NCBI GenBank assembly: GCA_005879205.1 | Contig: VBLD01000174.1 | Location: 1 to 5,282, forward strand | Direction: 5' to 3' | Length of the DNA: 5,282 nt | Source: Deltaproteobacteria bacterium | GTDB lineage: Bacteria; Desulfobacterota; Binatia; DP-6 | Part shown: positions 1-5,282 of the stretch, in pieces | How the letters are laid out: every line of letters begins with the position of its first letter | How positions within the stretch are numbered: position 1 is the stretch's first letter | Translations under genes and position numbers: made by a program | Notes under the pieces: generated by a model | What the model was told of the DNA's origin: nothing | Seen by the model: only the letters and a program-made list of their open reading frames with translations | Database searches by the model: none

Positions 1-569
1 TACACGCGGACGTCGTGCGGCACGTGCAGCTCCCCGAGCAGCTGCTCGAGCCGCCGGCCCTGTGAAGCGAACAGCCGGTCGCGACCGCCGTAGCCCGCGA
101 GGATCGGGCACACGCCGCGCAGCTCCTCGGCAGACTTCGGGACCTCGCCGTAGAAGACGCCCGCCGCGGCGAGCGGTGCTCGCACCGCGTAGAGGAGGGC
201 GAAGCCGCCGCCGAGACAGAAGCCGACGACGCCGGTGCGGGCGGCGTCGACCTCGGGCCGCTGCCCGAGCCAGACGCGCGCGGCCTCGAGGTCCGCGAAG
301 GCCGGCCCCTCGCGCCGCCGAAGGGCCAGGAACGCGCGGAGCACGCAGAGCATCCGCGGTCCGCCGGTGTCGAAGAGGTCCGGTGCGAGCGCCACGAAGC
401 CGAGGTCCGCCACCCGCGCCGTGATGCGCCGGATGTCGTCGTTCAGGCCGAAGATCTCGTGGATGACTATGACGGCCGGCCGGCGTGCGCCGCCGTCCGG
501 CCGCGCGAGCGCGGCGCGCATCGGCCGCCCGGTCGAGGCGGGAAAGGCGACGTCCTCGATGGCGGCCAT
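1..569 (-). CDS. Dienelactone hydrolase family protein, 3' end beyond window edge
   Basis: This is an alpha/beta-hydrolase of the dienelactone hydrolase (DLH) family, a cytoplasmic enzyme class that opens lactone or ester bonds, best known from chlorocatechol degradation. About 189 residues are visible. They include the HEIFGL segment (residues 37-42, with the family glutamate at 38), the nucleophile elbow GFCLGG with Cys118, and GGRD with the likely catalytic Asp164. The visible part ends at HDVRV. DLH proteins usually follow this with a Tyr-Pro-Gly-Ala-Gly-His segment carrying the catalytic histidine, so that residue should lie just outside the window. The cysteine nucleophile is as in true DLH rather than the serine of ordinary esterases. 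The ATG directly follows the hyuA stop (TGA then ATG with no gap) and has a good GGGAGGG ribosome site, so it is almost certainly co-translated with hyuA. Many members of this family act on substrates other than dienelactone, so the substrate is unknown. Confidence 0.9.
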   Translation of the reverse strand, partial: MAAIEDVAFPASTGRPMRAALARPDGGARRPAVIVIHEIFGLNDDIRRITARVADLGFVALAPDLFDTGGPRMLCVLRAFLALRRREGPAFADLEAARVWLGQRPEVDAARTGVVGFCLGGGFALLYAVRAPLAAAGVFYGEVPKSAEELRGVCPILAGYGGRDRLFASQGRRLEQLLGELHVPHDVRV

Positions 570-2612
570 TCACGCCCTCCCGAGGGTCACGGTGTAGTTG
601 CCGAAGCGGTCGACGCACGCCTGCTGGCCCGGATACACGACGACGGTCGTGAACGGCTCGTCGACGAGCGCCGGGCCGTCGATCGTCGTCCCGGGGCCGA
701 GCTTGGTGCCGTCGTAGACCGGGGTCGGGACGAGGCGGCCGCCGAAGAACGCCTTGCGGGATCCGACGCGCGCCTTCGTCGCCGGTCCGCGCTTGGCCCG
801 CGGCAGCGCCGGCTTCTCGTCGGTGGCGACCGCCTTGACGCGGAGGGCCCGCAGGATCGGCTCCTCCTCGCGACACGCGTAGGTGTGCAGCTCCTCGTGC
901 GTCCGATGGAAGCGCTCGATGGTCTCGGCGAGGCCGCGGGACGTGATCGTCCCGTTCCGCGTCTGCAGCGGCACCGGGAGGTCGAAGGTCTGGCCCGGAT
1001 AGCAGAGCGCCGCCAGCCGCTCGAGCCGCGCCGGACGGCCGAGAGCACGGCGCGCGGCCACCTCCAGCTCGCCGAGCAGCGCGTTCACGCGCGCCAGGTC
1101 GACGCGGCCGACCGGGCTCACGTACGACCGCATCTCGTCGACCACGTGATCGGAGAGGAGCAGGCCGAGGGCGGAGAAGGCCGGAGCGAGCTTCGGAACG
1201 AAGACGCGCCGGATGCCGAGCTCCGCCGCCTGCATGCCGGCGTGGAGCGGCCCGTTGCCGCCGAACGCGACGAGCACGAGGGGCCGCGGGTCGACGCCGC
1301 GCCCCGCCGACACCTTGCGGACCGCGTTCGCCATGTTGGCGTTCACCAGACGGAAGATGCCCGCCGCGGCACCGAGGACCGAGATGCCGAGCGGCGCCGC
1401 CACCCGGTCGCGGAGCGCCGCATGGGCCCGCTCCACGTCGAGACGCATCTGTCCGTCCCAGAAGCGCTCGGGGCTCAGGTAGCCGAGCACGAGGTTGGCG
1501 TCCGTCACCGTGGGCTCGGTCCCGCCGCGGCCGTAGCACACCGGGCCGGGGACGGCGCCGGCGCTCTCGGGCCCGACCTTGAGCGTCCCCGAGACGACGC
1601 GCGCGATCGACCCCCCGCCCGCGCCCACCGACTGCACGTCGACCATCGGGAGCCCGATCAGGTAGCGGTGGTGCCAGTTCCAGCCCGCCTTCACCTGCGG
1701 CGTCCCGCCGCGCACCAGGCAGACGTCGTAGCTCGTGCCCCCCATGTCGACCGAGATGAAGTCGCGGATGCCCGCCGCGCTCGCCACCGCGGCGGCGCCG
1801 TTGACGCCGCCCGCCGGGCCGGAGCCCATCACCGCCACCGCCTTCTGGGCGACGTAGCCGCCCGGCATGACGCCGCCGTTCGACTGCATGACGAGCAGCT
1901 CGCCTGCGAACCCCGCCGCCCGCAGCCGCTGCTCGAGCGTCGCGAGGTAGCGCTCGATCCGGGGTCCGACGTAGGCGTTCACCAGCGTCGTGCTCGTGCG
2001 CTCGAACTCCGGCGCCGACGGCATGACCTCGTGCGAGAGCGAGAGCATGACCCCGGGGAGCTCCTCGGCCGCGATCTCGCGCACCCGCCGCTCGTGCACG
2101 GGGTCGACGAACGAGAAGAGGAAGACGACGGCGAGCGAGTCGACGCCCTGGAGCTTCATGCGCCGGAGCGCGCGGCGCACCGCCTGCTCGTCGAGGGGCA
2201 CGACGACCCGCCCCTCGAAGTCGAGCCGCTCGGGGATGCCGTAGCGCCGCCGGCGCGGGCAAATCGGTGGCGGAGGCGGGAGCGCCGGATTCCAGATGTC
2301 CTCCTTGTAGCCGCGCCGGATCTCGATCTCGTCGCGGTGCCCTTCGCTGGTGAGGAGGCCCACCGTCGCACCCGACATCTCGATCATCGTGTTGTCGGCC
2401 GTGGTGGTACCGTGGACGACGAGCGCCGTGCGCGCGAGGAGCGCTTCGGTCGACAGCCCCTCGTGGCGCGCGAGCCGGGCGAGGCCGGCGAGCACGCCCT
2501 CGGACTGGTCCGTCGGCGTGGTCGGGTGCTTGTCGAGCCAGAGCCGCGCACCGGCGGCGAGGACGAGATCGGTGAACGTGCCCCCGACGTCGATGCCGAT
2601 CCGGTACCTCAT
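570..2612 (-). CDS. hyuA: Hydantoinase/oxoprolinase family A subunit (HyuA-like, ATP-binding)
   Basis: A full-length (680 aa) A subunit of the N-methylhydantoinase, 5-oxoprolinase and acetone/acetophenone carboxylase superfamily. These enzymes use ATP to activate a cyclic amide or a ketone and work with a HyuB-type partner. The N-terminal domain (about 4-185) opens with the phosphate-binding GIDVGGTFTD (6-15) and has HGTTTADNTMIE (67-78). The central hydantoinase A domain (about 200-490) contains QSNGGVMPGG, GSGPAGG (263-269), the second nucleotide motif DMGGTSYDV (289-297), VGAGGGSIARV (329-339) and AFGGNGPLHA (449-458). The C-terminal domain (about 500-675) shows PGQTFDLPVP and GPALVDEP. 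No key motif is missing. The ATG fits the family N-terminus exactly, although the GAGG next to it is too close to be an ideal ribosome site. Its partner HyuB is encoded upstream on the same strand, beyond yjbQ and a plus-strand gene pair. The substrate (hydantoin, oxoproline, lactam or ketone) cannot be assigned from these motifs. Confidence 0.93.
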   Translation of the reverse strand: MRYRIGIDVGGTFTDLVLAAGARLWLDKHPTTPTDQSEGVLAGLARLARHEGLSTEALLARTALVVHGTTTADNTMIEMSGATVGLLTSEGHRDEIEIRRGYKEDIWNPALPPPPPICPRRRRYGIPERLDFEGRVVVPLDEQAVRRALRRMKLQGVDSLAVVFLFSFVDPVHERRVREIAAEELPGVMLSLSHEVMPSAPEFERTSTTLVNAYVGPRIERYLATLEQRLRAAGFAGELLVMQSNGGVMPGGYVAQKAVAVMGSGPAGGVNGAAAVASAAGIRDFISVDMGGTSYDVCLVRGGTPQVKAGWNWHHRYLIGLPMVDVQSVGAGGGSIARVVSGTLKVGPESAGAVPGPVCYGRGGTEPTVTDANLVLGYLSPERFWDGQMRLDVERAHAALRDRVAAPLGISVLGAAAGIFRLVNANMANAVRKVSAGRGVDPRPLVLVAFGGNGPLHAGMQAAELGIRRVFVPKLAPAFSALGLLLSDHVVDEMRSYVSPVGRVDLARVNALLGELEVAARRALGRPARLERLAALCYPGQTFDLPVPLQTRNGTITSRGLAETIERFHRTHEELHTYACREEEPILRALRVKAVATDEKPALPRAKRGPATKARVGSRKAFFGGRLVPTPVYDGTKLGPGTTIDGPALVDEPFTTVVVYPGQQACVDRFGNYTVTLGRA
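575..581 (-). promoter_or_regulatory. Ribosome binding site of the dienelactone hydrolase gene
   Basis: GGGAGGG on the minus strand, ending 5 nt before the ATG at 569 and lying inside the last codons of hyuA. It supports this start and coupled translation from the hyuA message. Confidence 0.6.
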
Positions 2613-2742
2613 CCTCGGGTCTCGCTACAACGAAAGCTCGGCGAGCGACAAGCTCGGCCCATCCCGACCTCTGGCCGTCGGACGCGCGCTGATCCCGACC
2701 GCGCTTGTGCGACCGACGCCACGCCGGCATGCTGTCACGACG
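2613..2742. promoter_or_regulatory. Divergent control region between hyuA and the plus-strand cassette
   Basis: This 130-bp stretch is the only clear non-coding DNA in the window and separates the start of hyuA from the start of the divergent small gene, so promoters for both directions are expected here. The best plus-strand candidate is TTGTGC (2705-2710), a 17-bp spacer and CATGCT (2728-2733). It matches the sigma-70 consensus at only 3 of 6 positions in each box and would place the transcript start almost on the GTG at 2743. On the minus strand, TTGTCG followed by a poor -10 near GTTGTAG lies just before hyuA. Both are weak. The region also has a 9-bp direct repeat at 31-bp spacing (separate entry), a second 9-bp repeat AAGCTCGGC (2634-2642 and 2650-2658), and alternating GCTC/GAGC half-sites at 2636-2655. 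A regulator binding here is inference. Confidence 0.4.
2661..2700. repeat. Direct repeat ATCCCGACC, two copies 31 bp apart
   Basis: Perfect 9-bp copies at 2661-2669 and 2692-2700, start to start 31 bp, or about three turns of B-DNA. They would therefore face the same side of the helix. They lie in the divergent intergenic region, a normal place for operator sites. With GC this high a chance repeat is possible, so the regulatory reading is tentative. Confidence 0.35.
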
Positions 2743-3030
2743 GTGAGGAGGACGCGGCGCTGGACGCCGACCCGACACGCGGTCGACGCGATCGCGCGTG
2801 CGGTCGTCACGGGCCGCCGTGGCGGCCGCCCCCATATCGACGCGCTCGCGGACGCAGTGGCGGCGCGCATGTGGAATCGCCTCGAGGCGGTCGGCGCGCC
2901 GGGCGGTAGCCGCCATCGGCCGACGACGAAGGTCGAGGTGGATCCGGCTTTGCTGCGGCTGGTCCTCGAACGGACCACAAAACACCTCCTCGCGTGGGGA
3001 CGGCGTGCGGAACGCGCTCGACAGGCGTGA
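2743..3030 (+). CDS. Hypothetical small basic protein, first gene of the two-gene cassette
   Basis: I do not recognise this protein. From the GTG at 2743 it is 95 residues, rich in Arg and Ala, with an Arg-rich N-terminus, a GRRGGRPHIDAL segment (residues 24-35), a likely helix DALADAVAARMWNRLEAV (33-50), a Gly/Pro/Arg-rich linker and a second predicted helix from about residue 68 (VDPALLRLVLER and onward). No membrane segment or signal peptide is visible. Third codon positions are strongly G/C, as in the real genes, while the opposite-strand frames give low-complexity Arg/Ser/Ala text. This makes it more likely to be a real gene than a shadow. The start is uncertain: neither GTG 2743 nor the in-frame GTG 2707 has an upstream ribosome site, and the frame is open far upstream as antisense to hyuA. 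Its last 26 bp overlap the nucleotidyltransferase gene, implying co-expression. By position it could be the antitoxin or a regulator of that partner, which is inference only. Confidence 0.55.
   Translation: MRRTRRWTPTRHAVDAIARAVVTGRRGGRPHIDALADAVAARMWNRLEAVGAPGGSRHRPTTKVEVDPALLRLVLERTTKHLLAWGRRAERARQA
2996..3000 (+). promoter_or_regulatory. Putative ribosome binding site of the nucleotidyltransferase gene
   Basis: GGGGA lies 4 nt before the GTG at 3005, inside the coding end of the upstream small gene. It is a short-spaced, partial Shine-Dalgarno match. It still favours GTG 3005, because no in-frame ATG or GTG lies between this site and the conserved nucleotidyltransferase motif, and the frame further upstream reads as non-protein-like sequence. 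Confidence 0.4.
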
Positions 3031-3628
3031 CCTCGCGCGTTTCTTCGAGGCCTTCGCCCGCCCCCTGCCGTGCCGCGCAAGGCTCATCCTCACGGGCGGG
3101 ACGGAGGCGTTGCTGCTCGGAGGCCGCCGTCCGACCGGAGACGTCGACTTCGGGCTGGTTCTGTCCGGGAAGGACGTGCAGTGGTGGCCGGAGGTCGAGT
3201 CCGCGGTCGCCGCTGCCGCGCGGGAAGCCGGTGTCGCGGTCCAGTACTCGACGGACATCGACCGCTGGTCGTCGGTTGCCATCCCGCCGCGACGCCGAAA
3301 GACCCGGTCCTATCGTCGCATCGGCCGTCTCTCCGTGCACCTCCTCGACCCCGCCTGCTGGGCAGTCTACAAGCTCGCGCGCTACCTCGACGCCGACGTC
3401 GAAGATCTCCGCGCGGTGCTCCGGCGCCAGCGCGTTTCGAGTGTCGCGCTGGCGCGGCTGTGCGGTGTCTCCCTTCGCGCGAGCCCCCGCTCGAGCCAGC
3501 TCTTCCTGTTCCGGAAGCAGGTCGAGCACTTCCTCCTCGAGCACGGGCGAGTCGTATGGGGACCGGGGTTCGATCCGACCCGCGCGATCGCAACCTTCCA
3601 CCGCGCGGCCAGGATCACTCGCCGATGA
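3005..3628 (+). CDS. Nucleotidyltransferase-fold protein (DUF6036/AbiEii-like)
   Basis: A 207-residue protein with the hallmark of the DNA-polymerase-beta-type nucleotidyltransferase fold. LTGGTEALLLGG (29-40) is followed by RRPTGDVDF (41-49), giving the G-G motif (Gly31-Gly32) and the metal-binding pair Asp46 and Asp48. Further on, a strand LSVHLLDP (109-116) leads into CWAVYKLARYLDADVEDL (118-135), with Lys123, Arg126 and a cluster of aspartates, as in DUF6036-type proteins where a KL.R...D..D element follows the core. The third catalytic carboxylate is not obvious; Asp84/Asp86 or Asp115 are candidates. Related small nucleotidyltransferases include the AbiEii and MenT toxins, which transfer nucleotides to tRNA or other targets, but many DUF6036 proteins have no known role. 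It overlaps the preceding small gene by 26 bp, and its last 14 bp overlap the end of yjbQ on the other strand. The fold call is fairly secure; a toxin role is inference. Confidence 0.78.
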   Translation: MRNALDRRDLARFFEAFARPLPCRARLILTGGTEALLLGGRRPTGDVDFGLVLSGKDVQWWPEVESAVAAAAREAGVAVQYSTDIDRWSSVAIPPRRRKTRSYRRIGRLSVHLLDPACWAVYKLARYLDADVEDLRAVLRRQRVSSVALARLCGVSLRASPRSSQLFLFRKQVEHFLLEHGRVVWGPGFDPTRAIATFHRAARITRR

Positions 3629-4025
3629 TCTTCACGACCACGCGCTTGCGCCGCCCGCCGTCGAACTCCGCGTAGAAGACCTGCTCCCAGGGCCCGAGGT
3701 CGAGCTTGCCGCCCGTCACCGGGAGAATCACCTGGTGGTGCACGAGCGTGCGCTTCAGGTGCGCGTCGGCGTTGTCCTCGCCGGTCTGGTGGTGGCGATA
3801 GTCGCCGGCGGGGGCGAGCCGCTCGAGCCACTCCATCACGTCCTGCTTGAGTCCCGATTCCTCGTCGTTGACCCAGATGGCGGCCGTGATGTGCATCGCC
3901 GAGACCAGGCAGAAGCCCTCCTCGATGTTCGCCGCCGAGACGATGTCGCCGAGCCGCTCGGTGATGTTGACCAGCTCGCGCCGCTGGCGCGTGTTGAACC
4001 AGAGGTACTCGGTGTGAGCGCGCAT
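3615..4025 (-). CDS. yjbQ: YjbQ/UPF0047 family protein (secondary thiamine-phosphate synthase family)
   Basis: A complete 136-aa member of the YjbQ/UPF0047 family (COG0432). These are small soluble proteins that form trimers; databases call them secondary thiamine-phosphate synthase after weak activity shown for the E. coli protein, but their true role is unsettled. The family features are all visible: the core His45 in AMHITAAIWVN, NDEESGL (53-59), the Asp62 region, DYRHHQ (75-80), NADAHLK (85-91) with His89, LPVTGGKLDLGPWEQVFYAE (101-120) and FDGGRRKRVVVKI. The conserved histidines are the presumed metal or phosphate-binding site. The start ATG overlaps the hyuB stop by one base (TGATG at 4027-4023) with no obvious ribosome site of its own, which points to translational coupling with hyuB. 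Its 3' end runs 14 bp into the convergent nucleotidyltransferase gene. In this setting it may serve the HyuA/HyuB pathway rather than thiamine synthesis, but nothing in the sequence proves that. Confidence 0.92.
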   Translation of the reverse strand: MRAHTEYLWFNTRQRRELVNITERLGDIVSAANIEEGFCLVSAMHITAAIWVNDEESGLKQDVMEWLERLAPAGDYRHHQTGEDNADAHLKRTLVHHQVILPVTGGKLDLGPWEQVFYAEFDGGRRKRVVVKIIGE

Positions 4026-5282
4026 CAGGCGACGCCGGCGCGCATCTCGGCGCGCAGGCGGGCCGTCGCCTCGGGGTCGACCGCGAGCGTCAGGTCGTCG
4101 AGCGCGCCGGTGAGGACCACACCGTAGTCCCGGCGCGCGCCCTCGACCGAGACGTATTCGTCGAGCACGTCCTCGAGCACCTTCGCGGGCGGCCGCTCGA
4201 GCGGGTCGCCCCAGCCGCCGCCGCCGCCGTAGTGGTACTCGTAGCGCTCACCCGCCGCGTGCGCGACGTACTCGGACCGGTCGCCCACCTCGAACGGCTC
4301 GGCGCCGCCGGCGCGGACCACGAGACGATTGGGCGAGCCCGGCCTGCCGCCGGCGATGCCCGGCATCGGATAGCGCTTGCCGACCACGTAGGTGTACACG
4401 GTGGCGGGCACGAGCACCTGCTTGCGGTAGAGGCTCCCGCAGTTGCCGCGGAACTCTCCCGCTCCGCCCGTATCGGTCTCGTAGTCGCGCGCGAGCTGGC
4501 GGACGGGGAAGATCGCCTCGTTGATCTCGGCGGTGGCGCGGATCAGGTTCCCGAAGGACACGTTCATCGCGCCCCAGCCGTCCTGCCCCCGGACCGCGCC
4601 GCAGTACGCGGCGAAGGAATCCACCGAGTGATCGATGAACACCTTGCCGTCGCGGGGATGGGTACCGAAGATGACCGTCGGCATGCCCATCTTGTAGATC
4701 TGGGGGCAGCTCCGCTCGGGTACGACGCTTTCCAGCGCCTTGGCGATCGCCTCGCCCACCTCAGTTCCCGGGTGGTGCGTGCCCGCGGCGACGGACTTCC
4801 CCGGGGGCGGGTTCAGGCAGCAGCCCTCGGGGACGATCAGGTCGATGGCGTCGAAGAAGCCCTCGTTCTTCGGGATCGACGGGTCCATCATCGACGCGAG
4901 CTGCGCGACGACGTAGCCGCGCGTGTTGCCGAACGTCGAGTACGCCTGGATGTCGGGACGGTCGTCCGAGCCGGTGAAGTCGATCGTGAGGGCGCTGCCC
5001 CGCACGGTCACCGCGCAGTGCACGTGGATGTCGCGCTTGCCGTGCGGATCGTGGTCCACGTAGACGTCCGACTCGTAGACGCCGTCGGGCCACCGCGCGA
5101 CTTCCTCGCGGAAGCGCCGCCGCGCGTGGGCGATGATGGCCCGTACCGCCCCGCGTACCGTCTCGGTGCCGAAGCGGGCGAGCACCTCCTTCAGGCGACG
5201 GACGCCGAGCTCGGTCGCGCCCACCTGCGCGCGCAGGTCGCCGAGGAAGGTGGGGGTCCGGCTGTTCGCGGCCATCATGTAC
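4025..5282 (-). CDS. hyuB: Hydantoinase/oxoprolinase family B subunit (HyuB-like), 5' end beyond window edge
   Basis: The C-terminal 418 or so codons of a HyuB-type subunit, the partner of HyuA in N-methylhydantoinase, 5-oxoprolinase and acetone/acetophenone-carboxylase-like enzymes. HyuB proteins are usually 500-600 aa. The frame is still open at the edge (a Tyr codon precedes the two ATGs at 5273-5278), and ANSRTPTFLGDLRAQVGA matches an internal family segment. The true start therefore lies outside, with roughly 100-200 residues missing, and the ATG at 5278 is not the start. Numbered from that ATG, visible motifs are DFTGSDDRP (100-108), NEGFFDAIDLIVPEG (138-152), LNPPPGKSVAAGTHHPG (155-171), YETDTGGAGEFRGNCG (266-281) and the classic C-terminal GGGGGWGDPLERPPAKVLEDV (351-371) followed by DYGVVL. 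The stop overlaps the yjbQ ATG by one base. Here hyuB precedes hyuA, with yjbQ and a divergent gene pair between them, rather than the usual adjacent hyuA-hyuB arrangement. Confidence 0.93.
   Translation of the reverse strand, partial: YMMAANSRTPTFLGDLRAQVGATELGVRRLKEVLARFGTETVRGAVRAIIAHARRRFREEVARWPDGVYESDVYVDHDPHGKRDIHVHCAVTVRGSALTIDFTGSDDRPDIQAYSTFGNTRGYVVAQLASMMDPSIPKNEGFFDAIDLIVPEGCCLNPPPGKSVAAGTHHPGTEVGEAIAKALESVVPERSCPQIYKMGMPTVIFGTHPRDGKVFIDHSVDSFAAYCGAVRGQDGWGAMNVSFGNLIRATAEINEAIFPVRQLARDYETDTGGAGEFRGNCGSLYRKQVLVPATVYTYVVGKRYPMPGIAGGRPGSPNRLVVRAGGAEPFEVGDRSEYVAHAAGERYEYHYGGGGGWGDPLERPPAKVLEDVLDEYVSVEGARRDYGVVLTGALDDLTLAVDPEATARLRAEMRAGVA

Noticed and set aside
62..597. Plus-strand open frames opposite the dienelactone hydrolase gene
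   Set aside because: Arg/Ala/Pro-rich shadows. The minus strand encodes a clear DLH with HEIFGL and GFCLGG motifs.
2613..2742. Insertion-sequence ends or target-site duplications around the cassette
   Set aside because: The short repeats here are not inverted end repeats, no matching copy was found near 3628, and there is no transposase gene in the window.
459..2909. A very long plus-strand open frame (816 codons) covering hyuA
   Set aside because: It is the antisense of hyuA. Its translation is low-complexity Arg/Ala/Glu/His-rich text with no domain, as expected from high-GC coding DNA read on the other strand, whereas the minus strand encodes every HyuA family motif.
2807..3601. Minus-strand open frame of 264 codons opposite the cassette, which would have kept the hyu cluster co-directional
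   Set aside because: The plus strand carries the nucleotidyltransferase motif GG...DVDF and a KL.R...D pattern. The minus frame shows no recognisable family and has the Arg/Pro/Gly-rich look of a shadow.
3601..3660. Possible bidirectional terminator between the convergent genes
   Set aside because: The two coding regions overlap here, and no GC-rich hairpin followed by a T-run is visible.
2994..4127. Plus-strand open frame of 377 codons crossing the nucleotidyltransferase and yjbQ
   Set aside because: It is out of frame with the nucleotidyltransferase and antisense to yjbQ, is rich in Ser/Arg/Ala, and has no recognisable domain.
5273..5278. The tandem ATGs near the right edge as the hyuB start
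   Set aside because: The protein from this point lacks the whole N-terminal part of HyuB, the following residues match an internal family segment, and the frame stays open to the edge. The gene is cut by the window.

Overview
The window is about 5.3 kb of very GC-rich, gene-dense bacterial DNA with strong G/C preference at third codon positions and GTG as well as ATG starts. The gene content suggests an uncultured soil or subsurface lineage with a high-GC chromosome (Deltaproteobacteria/Myxococcota-like, Rokubacteria-like, Binatota-like or similar). That is a guess from composition and gene content; there is no rRNA or other marker gene to fix the taxonomy.

Four genes lie on the minus strand and read right to left. 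First is hyuB (4025-5282, 5' end beyond the right edge), the B subunit of a hydantoinase/oxoprolinase/acetone-carboxylase-type enzyme. Its stop overlaps the start of a YjbQ/UPF0047 gene (3615-4025) by one base. After a gap of about 1 kb comes hyuA (570-2612), the ATP-binding A subunit. Its stop codon abuts the ATG of a dienelactone-hydrolase-family gene (1-569, 3' end beyond the left edge). HyuA and HyuB should form one ATP-dependent heteromeric enzyme acting on a cyclic amide, lactam or ketone-like substrate. The hydrolase is a plausible downstream step. The substrate cannot be read from the sequence.

Two plus-strand genes sit in the gap between yjbQ and hyuA. They are an unrecognised small basic protein of about 95 residues (2743-3030) and a 207-residue protein with a nucleotidyltransferase-fold motif (3005-3628, DUF6036/AbiEii-like). 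They overlap each other by 26 bp, and the nucleotidyltransferase gene overlaps the end of yjbQ tail to tail by 14 bp. The pair looks like a compact two-gene cassette, possibly toxin-antitoxin-like, placed inside an otherwise co-directional catabolic cluster. It is the most unusual element here.

The only real non-coding stretch is 2613-2742, the divergent control region between hyuA and the cassette. It holds a perfect 9-bp direct repeat at 31-bp spacing and some weak promoter-like and repeat elements. No RNA genes, insertion sequences, CRISPR arrays or convincing terminators were seen.
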